Source: Bacillus thuringiensis (GTDB lineage Bacteria; Bacillota; Bacilli; Bacillales; Bacillaceae_G). Taken from it: a stretch of DNA of 64,000 nt. The stretch is taken from NCBI RefSeq assembly GCF_014932895.1, contig NZ_JACYOF010000004.1, positions 62,001-126,000 on the forward strand. Direction: 5' to 3'. Positions 61,047 through 64,000 of the stretch are shown piece by piece; within the stretch, counting starts at the first letter, position 1, and every line of letters starts with the position of its first letter. The position numbers and the translations under genes are program-made. Below the pieces are notes generated by a model. The model made no database searches. It was not told the DNA's origin and worked only from the letters and a program-made list of their open reading frames with translations.

Positions 61047-61787
61047 TTGCTTACGTATTATGGAGAGCTTTGTACAAGGATATATGAAAGTGATAAATCA
61101 ATTGCGGCCGGAAAAGAATTGGAATTTTATCTTTCTTTTGTAAATGACAAAAAAATGAAAGTGTTAGAACCGATGTGTGGAAATGGTAGAATGCTAATTC
61201 CTTTTATGCAAAATGGTGTGGATATAGAAGGATTTGATATTTCGGAAGATATGCTTAAAGTGTGTAAAGAAAAAGCAGAAAAATTAAACTTAAAAGCCGT
61301 TGTGTCACAAGAGGGAATAGAAGAATACCATAGTGATAAAAAATACGATCTTATTATGATTCCTTTTGGATCATTTTCGCTTTTACCAGATAATTTAGTA
61401 GATATTAGTCTTCAAAATATGAAAAATTCCTTAAAGGAAGAGGGGAAATTACTTCTTACAGTTGTACGAGTTGGAAGTGAAACGGAAGATATAATAGAGT
61501 GGATAGAAACAAATAGAAAAGAAATAAACAATGAATTCATCGTTGAATATAGAAAAGCCTCATATGATGAGGCTCAAAAACTTTTAAATATTAAACTAAA
61601 ATATGAAGTTATTTATGATGAGAAGATAGAAGAAACTGAGATTATGGATTTTCCTATAAGACTATATGAGCTAAAAGAATTTGAAAATATACTTATTGCA
61701 AATGGATTTAGTCAAGTTGGTGTTCATGAAATAAAAGATGGATATGGTGAAGGGGACTCATTTCATGTATTTGAATGCAGTATATAA
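61047..61787 (+). CDS. SAM-dependent methyltransferase (class I)
   Basis: About 246 residues. KVLEPMCGNGRMLIPFMQNG is motif I, GFDISEDMLKVCKEKA motif II and YDLIMIPFGSFSLLP motif III. TTG 61047, after AAGGGGTG, overlaps the end of the region just after the previous stop. The substrate is unknown. Confidence 0.82.
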   Translation: MLTYYGELCTRIYESDKSIAAGKELEFYLSFVNDKKMKVLEPMCGNGRMLIPFMQNGVDIEGFDISEDMLKVCKEKAEKLNLKAVVSQEGIEEYHSDKKYDLIMIPFGSFSLLPDNLVDISLQNMKNSLKEEGKLLLTVVRVGSETEDIIEWIETNRKEINNEFIVEYRKASYDEAQKLLNIKLKYEVIYDEKIEETEIMDFPIRLYELKEFENILIANGFSQVGVHEIKDGYGEGDSFHVFECSI

Positions 61788-61814
61788 CAAGCAAAAACGG
61801 AGGAATATACTTAT

Positions 61815-62663
61815 ATGATTCAATACAAAAGATGTAGTGAAGTGAATATAGATTTAGTGTATGAAGCTTTTAAGGACGGATTTTCAGATTATATTATTAA
61901 AATGGATGTTTCAAAAGAAGATTTTATTAAGAGATTTTTTGGTCCAGAAGGAAATTCGTTAGAACACTCCTATCTTGCTCTAGACGGTGACAAATCTGTT
62001 GGCTTAATACTTGGTGGTATTAAGGTTTATGAAACTATAAAAACAATGCGCTGCGGAACATTAGCTGTTCATCCAGAGTATCGTGGAATTGGTGTAAGTC
62101 AAAAGTTATTTGAACTTCATAAAGAAGAGGCGATTCAAAATGGATGCAAACAACTTTTTCTTGAAGTTATTGTAGGTAACGACCGAGCGATTCATTTTTA
62201 TAATAAACTAGGTTATGAAAAAGTGTATGATCTTTCTTATTATAATTTAAATGATTTAACTAAAATAATGAATAAAGGTAATAAAGATATTGAAATGAAA
62301 CAATTAGAATTTCTAACATTTAAGGTTGAAGTTCAGGAATGGTTAAACTTCCATATAAATTGGCAAAATGATATTGATTATATCGAAAAAACAAATAATA
62401 CATTTTATGGGGCATATATCGATAATAAATTAAAAGGCTCTGTATGTGTAAATGAACAAGGTAAAATTAGCTTTATTTTCGTGAATAAAGACTATAGAAA
62501 TATGGGCATAGGAGCGAAATTATTACAAGTGACAATTGAAGAATTGAAGTTATCCAGTTTAACAATTGGATTTCCTAATAATAGTTTACTTGAAGGCTTT
62601 TTAAAGAAATGTGGGTTTGAGAAGAATTCTTTATCCCAATATGAAATGTATTTGTTACTATAA
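61815..62663 (+). CDS. Double-GNAT acetyltransferase
   Basis: 282 residues with two GNAT halves. The first (~1-150) has VHPEYRGIGVSQKLFELHKE and GNDRAIHFYNKLGYEKV; the second (~150-282) has VNKDYRNMGIGAKLLQVTIE. ATG after CGGAGG. The substrate is unknown. Confidence 0.85.
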   Translation: MIQYKRCSEVNIDLVYEAFKDGFSDYIIKMDVSKEDFIKRFFGPEGNSLEHSYLALDGDKSVGLILGGIKVYETIKTMRCGTLAVHPEYRGIGVSQKLFELHKEEAIQNGCKQLFLEVIVGNDRAIHFYNKLGYEKVYDLSYYNLNDLTKIMNKGNKDIEMKQLEFLTFKVEVQEWLNFHINWQNDIDYIEKTNNTFYGAYIDNKLKGSVCVNEQGKISFIFVNKDYRNMGIGAKLLQVTIEELKLSSLTIGFPNNSLLEGFLKKCGFEKNSLSQYEMYLLL

Positions 62664-62697
62664 AAGCGGAAGGAATTATTCTTTTCGCTTTTTATTT
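62664..62697 (+). terminator. Terminator of the GNAT gene
   Basis: AAAAGCG / CGCTTTT, with a 15-base loop and a trailing T-rich stretch. Confidence 0.65.
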
Positions 62698-62740
62698 TTG
62701 TACTATGAGCGTAAAATGTTTCTCACATATAATCTGTGAA

Positions 62741-62777
62741 TAACTCCCTACATACTATATGTGGAGGTCTTTTTATT
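62741..62777 (+). terminator. Second hairpin
   Basis: ACTCCCTACATA / TATGTGGAGGT (imperfect), followed by CTTTTTATT. Confidence 0.45.
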
Positions 62778-62847
62778 AGAAAGCTATTTAAAATAACAAA
62801 AGATTACATATTGAATTAAAAACGAGGAAGCAGGTTAGAAATTATAA

Positions 62848-63255
62848 AACTGTTTCAGAAAACAAAGCACTTTTTCAGAAATAAATTATGGATTAAAGTT
62901 TAAGATTTTTGAATTACAATGCTTCATTCAAAAGACTTATTTTGATATTAAAACAGCATATGATATTGCTATTTATCAAGAAAACACCTCTAAATATTTA
63001 ATTTCATTAGGATTTTTAAATAAATCATATATGACTTATATAGAAGCGAAAAGATTTTATCGTGAAAATGAAGAGCTTGTAAGTGTAGAATTTGATAATT
63101 TCTTAGAAGCGTATGATAAATTAGAACACGAATTAAAACAAGTTATTTTAAGAGAAGATAAGAATCCTTTACTGCTACATAGCAGACTTGATCAGTTTAA
63201 ACAGAAAGTTAGAAATATAAGTGACCTAATAAAAGTATTGGAGAATGCTCGTTAA
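62848..63255 (+). pseudogene. N-terminally truncated gene of unknown function
   Basis: An open frame of 135 codons with protein-like text (LKFKIFELQCFIQKTYFDIK, AIYQENTSKYLISLGFLNKS, then EAKRFYRENEELVSVEFDNF ... HSRLDQFKQKVRNISDLI). The first ATG is at 63031; the 61 codons before it contain no ATG, GTG or TTG. Upstream, another frame reads QVRNYKTVSENKALFQK before a stop. So the gene has lost its start; a 74-residue product from 63031 lacks a ribosome site. Confidence 0.5.
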
Positions 63256-63332
63256 TGAATACTTTTTTCTTTGTTATATAATATACATTATAAATATTAT
63301 AGAGATAATACGTATTGCGAATCTATTGTAAG

Positions 63333-63369
63333 AAGATGACTTTTGTTAATTACAGAAGTCATCTTTTTA
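63333..63369 (+). terminator. Intrinsic terminator
   Basis: AAGATGACTT / AAGTCATCTT, 13-base loop, then TTTAT. Confidence 0.8.
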
Positions 63370-63595
63370 TAACACAATTTAAATCTTTATTTAAAATATT
63401 TTGTTATGTTCTTCTCTTTTATACGACTTCATTTATTAATACATATTAAAAGTAGAAAGATTTGAAAATTGAAACTTGACAGGGTTTTTTTGGTACGAAA
63501 ATCTATAATGAGATTACACTGGAACTTTTGAAAAAAATATCTCATATAAAATTATACTTTTATAAACTTAATTTGTTGAAAGTGAAGTAATACTC

Positions 63596-64000
63596 CTATG
63601 ACAATTGCGATAGTTGATTGACCACACTTTCTAAAAATCGCTCTACCTTTTCTTTTGACGTATCCGGTGTATGATAACCAATCGTAAATGTAAGTCTTCC
63701 ATTATAAGAGCTTGCCCCCATTGTAAAGAATGGTGCATACATAATAGGTGATGTCATATACCCGTCCTCAGCCTGAACTTCACCAAACTTAATAGGTTCA
63801 TCTGCTATCGACCCGAAATTTGTAAGTAACGGTAAAGCCATTCTCATCTGTAAAGCCTGTTCGTATTGCTGTTTATACATTTCCTTCACTTCAGATAGCT
63901 TCATACTTGCCAGTAACTCCATTCCAGCGGCTGAAGAAAGACCTGGATTTTGAGATTTTATTTTATCCATTGATTGTTTGACCCGAACTAGAGTTTGATT
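63596..64000 (-). CDS. Condensation/acyltransferase-superfamily protein, C-terminal part (partial)
   Basis: The frame runs off the window's right edge; the last ~134 residues are visible. SPIMYAPFFTMGASSYNGRL with LTFTIGYHTPDTSKEKVERF matches the C-terminal strand and helix of condensation-domain / alcohol acetyltransferase-like proteins. The catalytic HHxxxDG motif would lie outside the window. Confidence 0.6.
   Translation of the reverse strand, partial: NQTLVRVKQSMDKIKSQNPGLSSAAGMELLASMKLSEVKEMYKQQYEQALQMRMALPLLTNFGSIADEPIKFGEVQAEDGYMTSPIMYAPFFTMGASSYNGRLTFTIGYHTPDTSKEKVERFLESVVNQLSQLS

Noticed and set aside
63474-63508. TTGACA and TATAAT near 63480-63505 as a promoter
   Set aside because: The two boxes are 22 bases apart, too far for a standard promoter.
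1-64000. tRNA, rRNA and insertion sequences
   Set aside because: None recognised by eye; the only recombinases are the two tyrosine-type phage enzymes. A tRNAscan-SE/ISfinder run would be decisive.

Overview
The window looks like a Bacillus cereus group chromosome (cereus/thuringiensis/anthracis type). Supporting signs are AT-rich DNA, frequent GTG/TTG starts with strong GGAGG-type ribosome sites, a Bla1-type class A beta-lactamase, exosporium/spore-type proteins and a leucine-catabolic operon like the yng cluster of B. subtilis. An integrated prophage of about 38.2 kb fills the middle.

Host left arm (1-16499): the end of a penicillin-binding protein; bla; a decayed phosphoesterase; an ABC exporter with its TetR regulator and a palindromic operator; a decayed DUF523/DUF1722 gene; a seven-gene operon for leucine / branched acyl-CoA breakdown (acyl-CoA dehydrogenase, biotin carboxylase, biotin carrier, HMG-CoA lyase, enoyl-CoA hydratase, carboxyltransferase, acyl-CoA synthetase); a Cys-rich spore-type protein behind a possible SigK promoter; a GNAT acetyltransferase; a P-loop kinase; and the first half of a DinB-family pseudogene.

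Prophage (16490-54731): the DinB-family gene is split by the element, and the 10-bp sequence TATTCCATAT is left at both ends. From left to right: integrase; an arbitrium-type lysis/lysogeny module (aimR broken by a frameshift, aimP ending in a Gly-rich peptide, a small ORF in the aimX position); a CI/Cro switch with three matching operators; replication genes (DnaD-like, DnaC-like); small early genes; an exosporium-like gene on the opposite strand; an array of repeated small-gene cassettes (27.5-29.9 kb); ArpU and a short tyrosine recombinase; three accessory genes of defence type (FRG domain, HEPN-like, TIR-like); HNH endonuclease; terminase; HK97-type head genes; long non-contractile tail genes with a -1 frameshift site; holin and amidase; and an SLH-like secreted protein before attR. 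The layout is that of a temperate siphophage resembling the Wbeta/Gamma group.

Host right arm (54722-64000): second half of the DinB-family pseudogene; a D-Ala-D-Ala carboxypeptidase homologue whose three catalytic motifs are all altered, next to a VanR/VanS-like two-component pair; YqeK-like HD protein; a DUF3885 gene with a late stop; a nucleoside phosphorylase-family protein; an NAD(P)-binding protein; a methyltransferase; a double-GNAT protein; a truncated gene; and the end of a condensation/acyltransferase-type protein. No rRNA, tRNA, CRISPR array or insertion sequence was recognised.
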